The position numbers and the translations under genes were made by a program. From Sclerotinia nivalis (taxonomy: Eukaryota; Ascomycota; Leotiomycetes; Helotiales; Sclerotiniaceae), in assembly GCA_029531795.1 (NCBI GenBank), contig JAPEIS010000009.1:2232001-2296000 (forward strand): 64,000 bases of DNA, in the 5' to 3' direction. Each line of letters starts with the position of its first letter. Position 1 is the first letter of the stretch. Shown here one piece after another: positions 45,313 through 58,176 of the stretch. The notes below the pieces were generated by a model. The model worked only from the letters and a program-made list of their open reading frames with translations, was not told where the DNA came from and did not search any database.

Positions 45313-47112
45313 TACACTGTATTTCAATTTGTCAAATCGACCCTGAAATTTAGTACTTAATTAGATTCAAAAGTATCTATTCAACCCTGTAATTTCATTC
45401 GATCAATTAGGATTAGAATAATGTGAAATTTATTGTGTGCTAATTCTTATAGGCTCGTTTAGCCTTGGTTAAGTAGTCCGGGTATAAAATTATAGGCCTT
45501 TTATAGTTCTAATACCCTATAAGACCCTATAACCGCATCCATACGTGGTGCGACATTCTACAGCCCAGATCCAACATCCGTGCAATGAGAATATCAAGAT
45601 GAGCTTAGGAAGCAACTGCTCGATTGAATTTAGTGAATATGTTTACTGTATGAGGTGTTAATAGTCTGTACTAATAGACTAGATGTAGAATTTTCAATGT
45701 TTGCGTACAATTTGGTGATTCGAATGAAATCGATGTATTGAATGCTTTAAATGGATATCGATGTGGTTGGTCACAAATCTCTCATTTTAGGACTATAGTC
45801 TGTGATATCCATTCTGTGAAAGTACAAGACACTGAGTTGAATAGAGGTAAGACTCTGATGACTTTCTACTCTCAAGAGTATGGTGTCGGTCACTTTTTTG
45901 TAGATCACCTACACTATATCGTGGGCAATCGTTATGCATTATTGAGTTTTAAGAATTGATATGAAAATACCTAAAAAGAACCTAATAATAGATTAAATTT
46001 AATAACACTCCCAGAAAGGCAAAAACCAAAAAGACATCACCGCGTGATATTCCCCTAGAACACCTAATAAATTCCGCCAACAACACCTCGATGCTGAGCT
46101 GCTCTCCGCCATGCTATTCATAAACCATTGCATTGTCTCCACCGTGATAGGGAACTTCATTGGCACATAACTACCATTCAACGAAAGCCCAACCTTAATA
46201 CTATCAAACAGCACGCAAAACCAAAGCCTTGACAGTTTTCAGCTCTGGAACACGATGCTGCAAGAATGACTCTAGAGCCTCTTCAAATTTCTTACCTCTG
46301 TCTTTTTGCCAATCCTCATCTTCCTCTACATATCTGGATGAATATTCAAGGCAGTCTTAACGATATTTGAACCTAATTTGTTAATGAACTGGATATATAG
46401 GCGTATGTTGAGTCGCATATCATAAGACATGCCTTACAACCCCACCTCCTCCAGCAAAGTTGTTGGCAGAAATCAGTTTTGATTCTTCCGGTAAACTGTA
46501 ACTTCCTTAAAAGGGCAACATTTTCGGGTCTATCGTATGAAGAAATCGAAGAAATGGGTTGTTGAAATATCCAATCCTTTAACTCCGCAATGGATAATCT
46601 AACAATATACAAGGATATGATCATATACTACCAGAACGGATACTAATTGATATGAAAATACATTATTGGAGATTTTCCTAACTTAATTAGTAAATCCTAT
46701 CATGCCAGCTCAGAAGAACCTCATGTCCAGAAAAAGTTGGACATTCATCAATGCTTCAATTTTTGAATTGAATCACAGCATTAAGGGCTAGTTTTCATTG
46801 TACAATTTGAGCTGGAATAATACATTCGCTATGGCCTATCTAAATCACTGTTTTGGCTTATTTGAAGCTTGTGGTGTGATATGGCTGCTTTTCATTGAAT
46901 TTGAAGTCTAGAATGAAAGAGTGCGAGCATACGGAGACCATGATAAAAATTCTGGTGTTGCTCAGATAAATTTGCGTCAGAAGCTTTGGACCTTCTATAG
47001 CTTTATCATCACGTACAATAGTCCAGCAAGCTTTCTGTCATGAATTTTGCCAACCGCATAACCAATACAAAGTTCAACTACAGCCTATGAATCAAGCTCC
47101 AATCATTGATCC
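45313..47112. other. Gene-poor region with a possible gene relic
   Basis: On the minus strand, 46624-45999 carries two protein-like but broken frames: ELKDWIFQQPISSISSYDRPENVALLRKL and SYVPMKFPITVETMQWFMNSMAE. They are separated by stops and have no consistent splice borders. This may be a decayed gene of unknown family. The rest is AT-rich with no gene recognised. Confidence 0.35.
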
Positions 47113-47847
47113 TTAAAATTTAATCCCTGTCCAACTTCTTCCTGGCTCAAGTATGGCGGTGCCCGGTACATCATGGATTGGCTTGGACTGAAAGTAAGAT
47201 TCAGGTGTATTATCAATACCTTCAGGTGTTACTCCGTTCCTCCAGCATCTCCCAATATACAGACCGCATCTTTCCGCCCATTTCTTGTCATTTTTCTGGT
47301 TTCTCTTCTCGCGTTCTTCTTTTGAAATGTCACTATTTCCTGATCCAACATCAGACTTAATGTTTGTAATTTTGTCTCGCTCCTTCTTGTAAATTCCATA
47401 TGCAGCCGAAAAATAGCTACGGTAAACCATATGGGGGCTTCCTCTATATTTCTCTTCTTTCTCCCCATCGATGATTCCATTCAAGAGGGCTATTTCCGAT
47501 CTGTATGACAGAATGGCGTTCTCCCATTCTTCCCTGTAAATCTCATTGGGAGAATCTGTTGGCATATCAAGAAGTTCTTTTTTAATATCATTTTCCTTCT
47601 CCACAAGAAAGAGACAGCGTGCAGGGAGCGTTGTCGTCGTAAGAGAAGATTCATCTTCTTTGCCATCGCAGACTGGGCAAATGTCTTTGGAGAGAGTATA
47701 CAAAGTTCGACGTTCCTCTGGTGCTCCTAGTATGAGAAGATGATTGTCTCTGCCCACAATATGACGCAGTTGACATGTAGCGTAGATAGTAAACTCGCTA
47801 GTGCTGAATGAGATTGAAAGCTTTGATCCTGGTTTTTTTGAAGGCAT
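47113..47847 (-). CDS. Hypothetical protein with a CxxC pair
   Basis: Single frame of 244 residues starting MPSKKPGSKLSISF. The first half has a strand-rich look, an LLILGAPEERRTLY segment and an ICPVCDG motif (about 56-62) that could be half of a zinc site. The second half is a charged helical region (EEREKRNQKNDKKWAERCG). The family was not recognised. The length and even composition support a real gene, but it lies in an accessory region and could be lineage-specific. Confidence 0.45.
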   Translation of the reverse strand: MPSKKPGSKLSISFSTSEFTIYATCQLRHIVGRDNHLLILGAPEERRTLYTLSKDICPVCDGKEDESSLTTTTLPARCLFLVEKENDIKKELLDMPTDSPNEIYREEWENAILSYRSEIALLNGIIDGEKEEKYRGSPHMVYRSYFSAAYGIYKKERDKITNIKSDVGSGNSDISKEEREKRNQKNDKKWAERCGLYIGRCWRNGVTPEGIDNTPESYFQSKPIHDVPGTAILEPGRSWTGIKF

Positions 47848-48933
47848 CTTAATCGAACTTGCTTTTCGTTTTGGTATCTCTTTGTAAGGATTGTCTCTCT
47901 TGGAAGGTCATGGAGCTTGTTGGTTGTCCTTTCAGGTATCGAGAGCTCAGATAATGTTGAAAGGATTTTATATGAATCTCTGTAGCAAGTCAAGGTTAGG
48001 CACTGCTGGATGTGTGCTGTTTATGAATGGCACGGCTTTGAGCCTGGGTAGGAGTATGGCTTCGCACCCTTGGAACGCTTTTGATCGTAGAGCTGCGGAG
48101 AAGATAACCTCCACATAAATAACACAATCCTTCTTCTTTCGAAATATCAGGCTGTTTGTGCTTGTTAAGCTTCCAGATTTAAAATCTCTTAAATAATTTT
48201 CAAGCAGAATTATGCATTTTCCGCTCCTTCTCTTATAAAATGTGGGAATGGACAGTGTTGCTGGGCTCACTATCACAAGTATGAGGGAGTAATTATTCTT
48301 TCAAAATATGTGGAATGATCATTTTTCAACGAGTAGAAGTAAAAGAAGTAGTCGGCATTTTCTTTATTGTCGAAGGCGGGAAGAGAGGGAAGAGATGGAA
48401 AGAGCTAGGGGGCGACGGGGAGGAACGATCGCTGACACTGGTTGAAGTTGAGGAGATCACAACTTTCTACAAAGTTCCACTTTGGCATATTTTATGTTAT
48501 CAAATGTTCATCATCAAAAGACCAAAGATTTCACAATTCAAGAATTAGGCTCTTATTTGTGTGTAGCCAACTTTATTCATGTATAACCCTCGAGTTTAGA
48601 AAAATCTCACTTCATAGCCCCAACTTTGTCGCGATATAACCCGCGCATTCTCCTCTTAAATTAGCTGTGATTTGGAGGTATTGGGAGAGATGGTAAATAA
48701 TAGCGTCTGCGACTAGCTGGTTGATTCACCTCAATGGCTATAATGAATTCCAAAGTTGTTGGCAGAGTTTCCTTTCTAAAAGCTTGTTCCTGATCCTGGA
48801 CTGCAAAAGGCTTATTTCGGAAGAATCTTTAAGCTCGTTGGCACATATGTCCCACAATACCCATCTCGCCATTTATTTCTTCAGAATTCTCTCAATATCA
48901 CCATATCTTTCAGAGCTTCTCTCCCTCTCTTCC
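47848..48933. other. Intergenic region
   Basis: Short overlapping frames on both strands; none shows a domain or splice structure. It should hold the promoter of the 47847 gene. Confidence 0.5.
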
Positions 48934-49287
48934 TCATTTGACCCTAAATATACCCGGAAACAGCTTGGACATCTTAAAAAGTGTCGATTCTGATACTGGA
49001 ACATTTCCAGCCCTAACTTTGTCTGCCCATATCTGTTGATTAACCGTTGGTATGTTCTCAATGTCCATGTGTGACTTGACGACAGGCGGCTCGACCCAGG
49101 TATCATCCTTGAAAGATTTTATGGAAGGACGACTTGCCACCGTGGATCTTGTAATTCTGCTGACCCGTTTTTCGGTGTCATGAGTCGTTTTTTGGGACTC
49201 TTGTACATATCTGTCCGAGGGTCTGTTATATGAGAGAAGTTTCTGTACATGGTAGGGAATGCAAGGTCTAGGTTTTGATCGACCCAT
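48934..49287 (-). CDS. Hypothetical small protein
   Basis: A 117-codon frame starting MGRSKPRPCIPYHVQK, basic and Ser/Thr-rich, ending LFPGIFRVK. No domain recognised. An alternative frame over its 3' end (CPSCFRVYLGSNEEERERSSERYG, to 48873) looks equally protein-like, so a missed intron is possible. Weak support. Confidence 0.3.
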   Translation of the reverse strand: MGRSKPRPCIPYHVQKLLSYNRPSDRYVQESQKTTHDTEKRVSRITRSTVASRPSIKSFKDDTWVEPPVVKSHMDIENIPTVNQQIWADKVRAGNVPVSESTLFKMSKLFPGIFRVK

Positions 49288-51699
49288 GTCTATTGTTGTA
49301 TTTTTGGATTTCTCTTATTTAAAGGTTCGTGTAATTTTTCGATGTGGTTGCAATTGTGGTTGTAAACGTGGTTTCGGAGTTTGTTGTAGAAGAGGTTAAG
49401 AATTAGAAGCTGAGGATCTATGGAGGAATATTGAATATATGATAACCAGGACCGCGTTGACGATACCAAATACTCGAAACAACACAGCTCACTCGTATCC
49501 AAGAAGATAATTTTTAAAAGTGGACTTGTGCAGATGTTATGTCAAGAAATGTACTGTTTCTCAGGCGACCACTCCTGAAATCATCCGAATGGCTGGTCAT
49601 GACGCCTTTTAGAAAGGGAAAGAGCTTCCTACCTCGCCGCAAAAAACTACGATTGGGGATGGACTCTCTGGTTTAGATCAAACTTACGTGACGGTTTGTG
49701 CACCTGCCAGCTACAGAGGGTTTCCCTCTTTCTTATGGAAAGAGGGGCTTACCATTCAAGTTTCTGTCTCAGAATGAGGGACACTTTAATTTATGTTATA
49801 GGTTTTGTCCCCTCTTTTAATCCTATCGTAGAACTATCAGACGCAAATGCTTGATAGTACTTTTCCCTTCTAACCTCTCCGAACTCCGACGCAAGCAGCA
49901 CCCCAAACAGTTATTAGGGTTGAAGTATCCTCAAATACTTTAAGCCAACGATAATAGGATTGGCTCTCCTCATTAGTAGTAACGTGGGGAGATGGAGAGC
50001 CTGCTCTTCTCAAAAATTTTACGGCCTTTGTTTAAGCTCTGATAATTTGCTACAGCAAGATGTTATTAATTATCGATTAGATCTTCTGGTCATATTACCA
50101 GCACAGCTATTGGTTAACAGCCACACCACTTTAACAGTGTGTCGTGTCGATCTTGCTTGACAAATACAATATCTTAGAAATCATATCAGTGTTGCAAGAA
50201 ATGAACGTATCAGATGATGAAAAGAAATCTCATTTATATGAGTTACACGATTGATATGCGTCGATATCTAGAGGCATTAGCTAGTAAGTCATTGTCCTCA
50301 ACACGCATATTACCCCTATATTCCCGATATCAGGTTGGGCGATTATGTCATAACGAAGATGTCATCCAGTAACAGACTTGCTATTGAAAAACATTGTATC
50401 TATATTGACACTAAATTCCGGCTCATGCCAAAGAAATAGCAATTATACGCAATGATGCTGTGGCAAGCAGTATATTATCGCTTATAAACATATATTCAGT
50501 CCTGAAAAAAGCGTAAGTATTTCATATCCCCAACATCACCTTTTCCATGCTTGCAAATATTAAGGAAGAGGTAAATTCCGAGAAAGACAAGAAAAAGAAG
50601 AGGGAAGAGGATTAGATTCTCGAAAAATACCAAGCAAGATGAAAATAATTTCTCTTATTCTCATCACTTACAAATCTAGCATCTAATAATCTCATAATAA
50701 GCGCTGCAATCTCTAGTCCGTTCTTCAGGCTATCATATATTCATATTTATATACTATCAACAAATCAATTTTCTATTATCTAGTCTGGGCAGGTTGAACT
50801 GAACTTCATTTAAACTAGAGAACCACCGTCTCATATCTCCGCATCAAGTATTCTATACTATCTTAATATCAATTAAATAATCGATAATAAATAATTCTAC
50901 TATACATACTATCCTCAAAACATTGACATTGATATTGACATTAACAAAGATAATTCCAGACTCTGATTCAATAGCCCCTGAATTTATAATATCTTTTAAT
51001 GGTATCTTAATTCTACGTAGATAGAATAAATATAAAGGTATGTTTAGATTATTATAAAGTGTTTTGTATCTTATATTCTTTTAAGTGATTTATATATCTA
51101 GTAGTTATATACGGTTTTTCATACTCAATTTCATACTTAATTTCATACTTAATTTCATATTCATATTCATATTCACATCCTCATTCACATCCTCATTCAC
51201 ATCCTCATCCTCATCCCTATTCATAATTGATCATTCACAACCAAGAACCTTCTCAATCAAAGTAATTTTTCATTTTCGAACTATTCTATCATTCCCACTA
51301 TCTTTTCTCTCACATCGTTTTGACTAAATAGCTAAATAGCTGATTATTGTCAGCTTCTTGACTTTCTATCCATTTATCCATGAATTTCATTTCATCCATT
51401 TCATCCATTCATAATATCCATCCTCCCAATATTCAATTTCACACTTGCCAATCAATCTATCCACTCAATAAGTAACCCCAACCATCTACTCCGCTCCTCA
51501 CATCCACCAAATCTATGAATCTCCAGCAATATCACCCATCACCCATCACCCATCTTTCATCACACACCATCCATCCCAGCATACTATCCAGCTCGCATAT
51601 ATAGCCCAGCCCTTTTGAACCCACCCATTTTCATCCACATCCACATTCATGCACCCTCACTCACTCACTCAAACCTCCCCCCAAACCCCAAACCACACC
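49288..51699. other. Long AT-rich intergenic region
   Basis: About 2.4 kb without a supported gene. CATATTCATATTCACATCCTC-type low complexity lies at 51.13-51.23 kb and CCATC-rich sequence at 51.4-51.7 kb, near the 3' end of the next gene. Confidence 0.55.
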
Positions 51700-53667
51700 T
51701 CAAACCCCCTTCCCACCCACAAATTCATCCTCCCACTCAAATTTCGGCAAAATAAGTGATTGACGATAACTCCGTCTTCTTTCTGCATCTGTTTATTTTC
51801 ATCCATCATTAGTATATATCCACTTGTACGATTATAATAAAAATTAAAATTGGGGGATGGGAAGAAGTAAGGCAATGGAAAAAGGGGAGTTGAGTATACA
51901 TACCCGAATCAATTTTCTCCCTCGAGCTCGCGATATCTTTCCCCATTCCCATTCCCATTTTCATACCATCTCCCGCATATCCACCTACACCTCTAAGATA
52001 CTCGGAGGGTACCGTATTAGTACCGTATTTTTCCGCATTTATTCCCAATCCTTCCATTCCCTCAACACATCCAGAACCACCCCCACTCGAAGTCCTCATA
52101 AACCCCATCCCCTGCATCCCCCTAAAACTAACACTCGCCCTCCTCAAAAAGCTTCCCGTTCGCGATCCCAATCCCATTCCCATCCCCCCCGATCCAGAAG
52201 CCGAAGTATTACTATTCCCACTATACCTATCTCTCGCAGTACCTCTTCCCATTCCATTTATATCACTTCCACCCCCCACATCTCCCATACCTCCTCCTCC
52301 TCCTCCTCCTCCCATGCCCTCCACACTATCATCCCCCTCAACCCCATTCCCACCAAACCCCATGCCCACAAAATTAAACCCATGAATAGGCGCCGTATAC
52401 GAGCGACGAAAAGCGCGAGATTTGGAGTTGCAATTGATGGAAGGGCTAGAGGTGCAGGTGTAGAGGGGACTTGTTGTGGGGGGTGTACCGTGCGAGATTG
52501 TGGTGGGTTGGATAGGGTGGGAATGCAAGGGGTTTTCGTGGTGACTGTGAGGGAGGAGGTTAGTGTGTGATCTTAGGGGAGGGGGTTTGATAGGGATGAG
52601 CTGGGGGAACGTATGGAGGATATGGAAAGATAGACAGTTTTAAATATAAATAACGAGAAAGCTTGACAACGAAAAGAGAAAGAAAAAAAAAAGAAAGAAA
52701 GAAAAAAAACTTACAGATCCCTCCCACCCCTCTCCATCCTCTCCCTCTCCAACCTCACACTTCTCTCCTCCTTCCTCTCGCCAACAACTTCACTCTTCAA
52801 ACTCTTCACACTCTCCACGCTCTTCAATCCCTCTCCTCTTTCCCCCTGTCTCCGTCCCCCTCCTCCCCTCGCACACTCCAACCTCTCATTAATATTTCCC
52901 CCATACTCAGTCTTCCAATCAAGATATTCCCGTCTATTAGTAACCAGTGGTTTGCGGGGGATAGTAAAGGCGCGATTTCTAGTCCCGATATGTCCTGTTT
53001 CGGATGTTGTGTTTATGTTTATGTTTGTGCTCGAGGCCACACTTGATGGAGAAACCTGGGTGGAGATAGGAGTCGCGTCAACGCCGCCGTGCTTCCTTCC
53101 TCCAGTTTCTAATCCACCTGCGATAGTATTTTCCATACCACTTCCTCCACCTCCACCTCCATCCTTCTCATCTACACTTCCGTCTCCACCCCCAACTTCC
53201 CCAACTTCCCCATTAAACCCACCCAATCCATCCGTAGGACTAACCTCCGCATCCAATACATCCAATTCATCCACAGCCTTCAAACACGGTGTCGGAGGAA
53301 GATTCTCATTCGGATTTGTAGCTGTTGAATTCGCTGTATCGATTGGATTACAATTCTTGCTTTTTTCGCTCATCTTGCTGATTTCCAATGTAATTTCCGT
53401 TGTAATTTCCGTAAGAGATCCCGGTGTCTTTTTGATTTTGGATTCCGTCGCAACTTGAGAATCGGAGAAGATTTGGGTCTCTCGACTAGTAGCAGCTCTT
53501 TCCGAAGTTGGACTCTCAGTCTGGGGTTGATCTTCTCGCTGAAGTAAATTTCGATTCCGATTCCGATTTCCCTTCAGACTATTAGAATGCATATTCACTG
53601 CATTTCCCAAAACGTCATTTGCAACCCCAGCGGCGGATTTGAAGAAGGAGGTTAGATGGTGAGGCAT
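51700..53667 (-). CDS. Low-complexity fungal protein of unknown function
   Basis: Three exons (53667-52715, 52544-51904, 51788-51700) keep phase and give 560 residues. The first intron follows a GTAAGT donor with a long pyrimidine tract on the coding strand. The N-terminus is MPHHLTSFFKSAAGVANDVLGN. The middle is rich in Gly, Ser, Thr and Asn, with a poly-Gly run from a TCC repeat near 52295. Conserved-looking pieces are FTIPRKPL with REYLDWKTEYGG, SRAFRRSYTAPIHGFNF and the end AERRRSYRQSLILPKFEWEDEF. The short last exon was found because it supplies this ending. The role is unknown. Confidence 0.75.
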
Positions 53668-54658
53668 GATTGTGGTTGTAGTTGAAGATTGAGATGATGA
53701 GGATTCCGCTGAGTTGAGTGTTGCTTGCGAGATGAATTGATGGATAGTTGGACGGTGTGATCATTGAATGAAAGGACGGAAATCTTCAGTCCGACCTGGG
53801 ATTCAGATGGAATTGAATTAAGTTGAAGTATGATAGAAATCCCGTGAAAGAATCCAATCCAAATTGTCTCCTTGAATACCTGGACTTGACTCTTAACTCA
53901 AAATCCTCTCAAGAACCCCTCTCGATCTTCTCAATCCTTCAATCCAATCTTCCCAATCTTTCCTCCCTCCCTTTCTTCAAAAGAACCACCCCCCTCTCAC
54001 AGAAATACAATGCGTCAACTCGTCAAGTCGTAAAACCCGTACAAAATATAAAAAATCCTCCCATCTATCCCCTCTCCTCTCAAACTCAACTCAATCCAAC
54101 TCAATCAGTCAAGTCAAACTCAATCACCTCAAACCCCAACTCAATCACCTCAAAATCCACCTCAAAACCCAGAACTCTTTTTTTAAAGTGTAACAAAAAC
54201 CCCGATAAATAGCTCGAAGAAATCTTTTCCCAAATAGACCAACCAGATTGAGTTTCCGTTACCTACTGATTGGTAAGAATTTACTTTGAAGAATTTAGAA
54301 TCAAGAGTTCAATTGTATTCAATTCAATTTAATTCGTAGAAGGGAAAAAGATAGATAGAACGAGTCTGTAACCAATTGTGTAATCTTACTATATGAATTA
54401 TTGAGATTAAATTTTTGGAAAATATTACATTGTATTTGTGTGAGAAAGTGAGAAAGAAAGTGAATGAGGGAGGGTTAAGAATTGAGAAAATGAGAAACTA
54501 AGAAAATGAATCAACCTCCTTCAAGGCAGCAAGCATCCTTCAGGTTGAATACCACCGCCACTGGAAAAGTAATCAATCAATCAATTAAACAAAAAAATAT
54601 ACATTCCATACCTACATACAACAAATCATCTCCCAATAAAATACAAATAAGTCATTTA
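53668..54658. other. Intergenic region
   Basis: Contains CTCAATC/ACTCAATC short repeats at about 54.08-54.17 kb and AT-rich sequence at 54.2-54.5 kb. Holds the promoter of the low-complexity gene and the 3' end of the transhydrogenase gene. No gene was recognised. Confidence 0.55.
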
Positions 54659-56592
54659 TTAATTCCCCATCGCATCCTCAAAAAGCGCTCTTAACTGTTC
54701 CCTCTCCTCTCCAATTTCCTCGGCCAAATTCGGTGCCAACATCAAGACTCTCTTCTGAGGAATCGTACCCTCAACCAATCCATCGATATGTTCTCTCTTG
54801 AATCCCAAATCCTTGAGTCCTTTTGGTTGATCTCCTAATTCTTCCAGGAATTTCTCTAGAGCTTCTGCTAAGACTGCACCAGCACTTTCCTTTTTGACAT
54901 TAGAGATATCAACACCGAAGCATTCGGCTGCTGCAAGATGTCGTTCGGGGTTGGAGGCACCGGTAAAGCGGAATACTGCGGGAGCAGAAACGGCGACTGA
55001 TACACCGTGTGGAATGATTGGAGTTTTGGTCACGTATCCTGGGTGTGTATATCCTGGATTCTGACCAGAAATTGGATAAGACATTCCTACATCTGTTAGC
55101 ACATGACTCAAACCAGAAGGAAACTCTGCTCATCTATCTGGGGCTCGAAAACGATAAGTACAGCTCGCATAACATCCACTGCGTCCAATAGTGCAGACTG
55201 CAGTCGAATTTAAGATCTTTCAGGCTTGAGAATCATTCAAAATCTTCAGTATTCACGAAGCCTTCATCTTCGGATTGCAGTCCAGACTATTGGAATAGTT
55301 CTCACTGGAATCACCACTCTCGAATACCAAATCACGAAAGAAAGGAAGAAAGGAAGAAAGAAAGAAAGACAAAACAAACCATGACACAAATGCACCCCCG
55401 CATTACCAAACCCGACCCCGGCCAAAGTAGCCGCAAGCAACATCTGACTCTGCGCCTCATGATCCTCAGGATCCCTCGTCGCCCTCGGCAAATACTTCGC
55501 CGTACTCTTCAACGCCTGCAGGGAAAAAATATCACTAATAGGATTCGCTCCCTGATACGCCGGTCTCTCAATCGGATTCGTAGGACGCGGCGTCCTCTCA
55601 AAATATGGAATCGCCGTCCAACTCTCCAAGCTGTGACAGAGGACGTCAAGACCCGAACTCGCGTGTACGGCGGAAGGCATGGTGCGCGTGTTTAGGGGAT
55701 CGCAGATACCAAGGAGGGGTTTGAGATTTCGATGCGCGATGCCCGTTTTGGCTTTGTGGGAGACGAGGTCGAAGATTGCGGTGCCGGTTGTTTCGGAGCC
55801 GGTTCCTGCTGTAGTGGGGACGGCGATGAGGGGTAGGAGGGGTTTGTCTATGGGTCTACCTTTTCCGAGAGGAGCGTTGACGAAATCCATAAAATCGGCA
55901 TCTGGATAGCAGGTGTAAAGGTTCATGAGCTTAGCAGTGTCGATAACTGAACCACCCCCAACTGCTAGAATTGCATCTGGTTGATAGGTTTTGGAAAACT
56001 CAATTGCTTCTTTGACGCTGTCGTGTTTGTCAGGAATTGTCTTGATTTTGAGTCCGTAAAACATCAGAAATACCACCAAGCATGTCAAACTCATGCAGTT
56101 GCTTCACTTGAAGACCACAACCCTCGCTTGCACCAAAAGTTGTGTAGATAAAAATCCGATGAATCACAAAAAATATCAAACAACACCCCCCAAAAACACT
56201 TACGAAGTATCCTTCGGTTCCACCCTACAGGCATCAAAAACCCTAAACTTAATACCCTCCCTATTCAACCCCTCCACAACCTGCCTCATCGCCTCCAAGT
56301 CCTTAACCACCTGATCCGTAACCACCAGCACCCTCTTCGAACCCAAATTCTTAAAATCCATGCCCACTTCCTTGGTCACTCCCGGTCCAAATCTAATACT
56401 ACTAGCCGCCATTTCAAACGCATATTCTTTTTGTCTGGTGGTATCGAGCGGGGTAGCGTAATTTCTTTGAAGGTTTCGTTTGGCATGACTGAGGAGATTG
56501 GAGGTTGGTTGGTGGTGGTGGTGGTGGGAAGGGTTGCCGTGGCAGGGACAGGTGGGTGGGTGTGTGTATTGGATTGTGCGGAGGAGGTTCAT
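54659..56592 (-). CDS. Hydroxyacid-oxoacid transhydrogenase, mitochondrial (iron-type alcohol dehydrogenase family)
   Basis: Three exons (56592-56204, 56017-55380, 55086-54659) encode 484 residues. The first about 50 residues are rich in Arg, His and Ser with LQRNYATP near the end, consistent with a mitochondrial presequence. The Fe-ADH fold is clear: GVTKEVGMDFKNLGSKRVLVVTD, nucleotide loop GGGSVIDTAK (about 150-159), PTTAGTGSE (about 197-205), and metal-site histidines in SSGLDVLCHSLES and GVHLCHGMSYPISG. In animals the enzyme (ADHFE1/HOT) couples 4-hydroxybutyrate oxidation to 2-oxoglutarate reduction. The second intron spans a GAAA/GAAG repeat. Length fits the family. Confidence 0.92.
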
Positions 56593-58176
56593 CGCCCGAG
56601 CGGCTTTCTGGTTGAGGTTGTTAGTTTGGGATAGGAGTTATTGATTAGGAAATATGGGAGTAGGGGTCGGCTGGGTAGAGCATGGTAGCCAATCTATCAT
56701 TGTCGAGGGATTGAATATCTGCTTGTCGATTACGGGAATCCCTGATATAGAAAGGGAAGGTAAAAACTGAGATGAATACTTACAGTTGGAGCAATCCGTA
56801 TAGCAGACATATTGAAGGTATTCCTGTAGCTTTCGTTATAAATTATCCAAGTATTGGTAATTATCTGCAATTCATATGGTATTGCCGATGTTCAAACCGA
56901 GAATGCTAATGTAATGTAATGCCAGCCGAAGCTATATTGTAGTGACAAGGTAATGCTGAATTGCTAAAGCGGTTTTATGTTGTAATTGATTCACAATATT
57001 AATCAATCAGTATAATTCTCTCTTCTCCAGCTTAATTGTTCTCCAGAACAGAATGAAGTATGCAAACACATCATGATTTCAAACCATCAACCCGGTATTG
57101 TTGTCGTCTCATCTAGCTCAACTCGTGCGGCCAGAAAGTCTACAACACATTCCTATCCTGGTTTAGATTTGGCGGGGTAAAACCTTAATATAGCCAATAG
57201 AATCCATCGAATTACTTTTCCTACCTATCAATTAAGAATTTGACACAACAAAACCGATTGAACATTCGCTTATATTCAATTTACTCCAAAAACAATCCTG
57301 TGTCCAGTATAAATTTACAAAATCTAAACCTTTTTGACATCTCAAATAGCCCTACCCGTAAAATTTAAACCAGAATACGGTAGGAATGTGTTGTGGACTT
57401 TCTGGCCATACGTATGCGGGGAAAGCTACCCATGTACTCTGCTCTATATGCCGAGGGGACCTCGGATCTTCGGAAATGTACTTAAACCCAACTCGATTTC
57501 GATTGGATAATATTTCCACCTCAAAATTTGTGGGGAATCGGTGAGTGAGTGAGTGAGTGAGTGAGTGAGATAAAAGAAACATTCAAACTTTCAAACAGAA
57601 TTTATAACTCCAGAAACACCACTCACCACCCATTTCATATTAATACCTCTGAATTTATTACAAATATGAGTGAGTAGAGTTTCTCCATAATATAGATATT
57701 GTATGTGAATATTGAATATTGAATATTGATGTTTGATGTTTGATGTATGTATTCCATTCGCCTTACACACACACTCCTTATCCATTCCCTCCCTATCCAT
57801 CCACCAACTCTTAATAACACCAAGGTATCAAATCCAAACCCATCCGAAATAAACTGCCCATTCAATTTATGACCGAACCTCCCCTTTCCTTGAAGCATCA
57901 GCATCAGGTTAAATAATTACAAGACGAGATGCACCAAAATAAAGGAAATCAATGTCCCATTTGCCATCCCAGAAAGAAGCAATCGGTAAAAACATTGTGA
58001 TGGAAGAATTAAACCTTGACTCCATCCGATGGCTATAAAAACAAATCGACGCGCACTTCGCTATGTATCTCCAAACTATACAGCATATCTTATAATCGTA
58101 AATGACGTGTAATGCATCAATTGTCGAAACGTAGTTGGAATCCTGTCTCAATACTCGTTTCGTAAGTTGGAATATA
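56593..58176. other. Intergenic region
   Basis: No gene recognised. A GTGA tetranucleotide run lies at about 57541-57570. AT-rich TATTGAAT repeats lie near 57.7 kb. The minus-strand frame ending at 57909 is a shadow of the ATG13 3' region. Confidence 0.55.

Noticed and set aside
51857..53458. Long plus-strand frames opposite the low-complexity gene
   Set aside because: They are antisense shadows of Gly/Ser-rich coding exons on the minus strand, whose splice sites keep phase.
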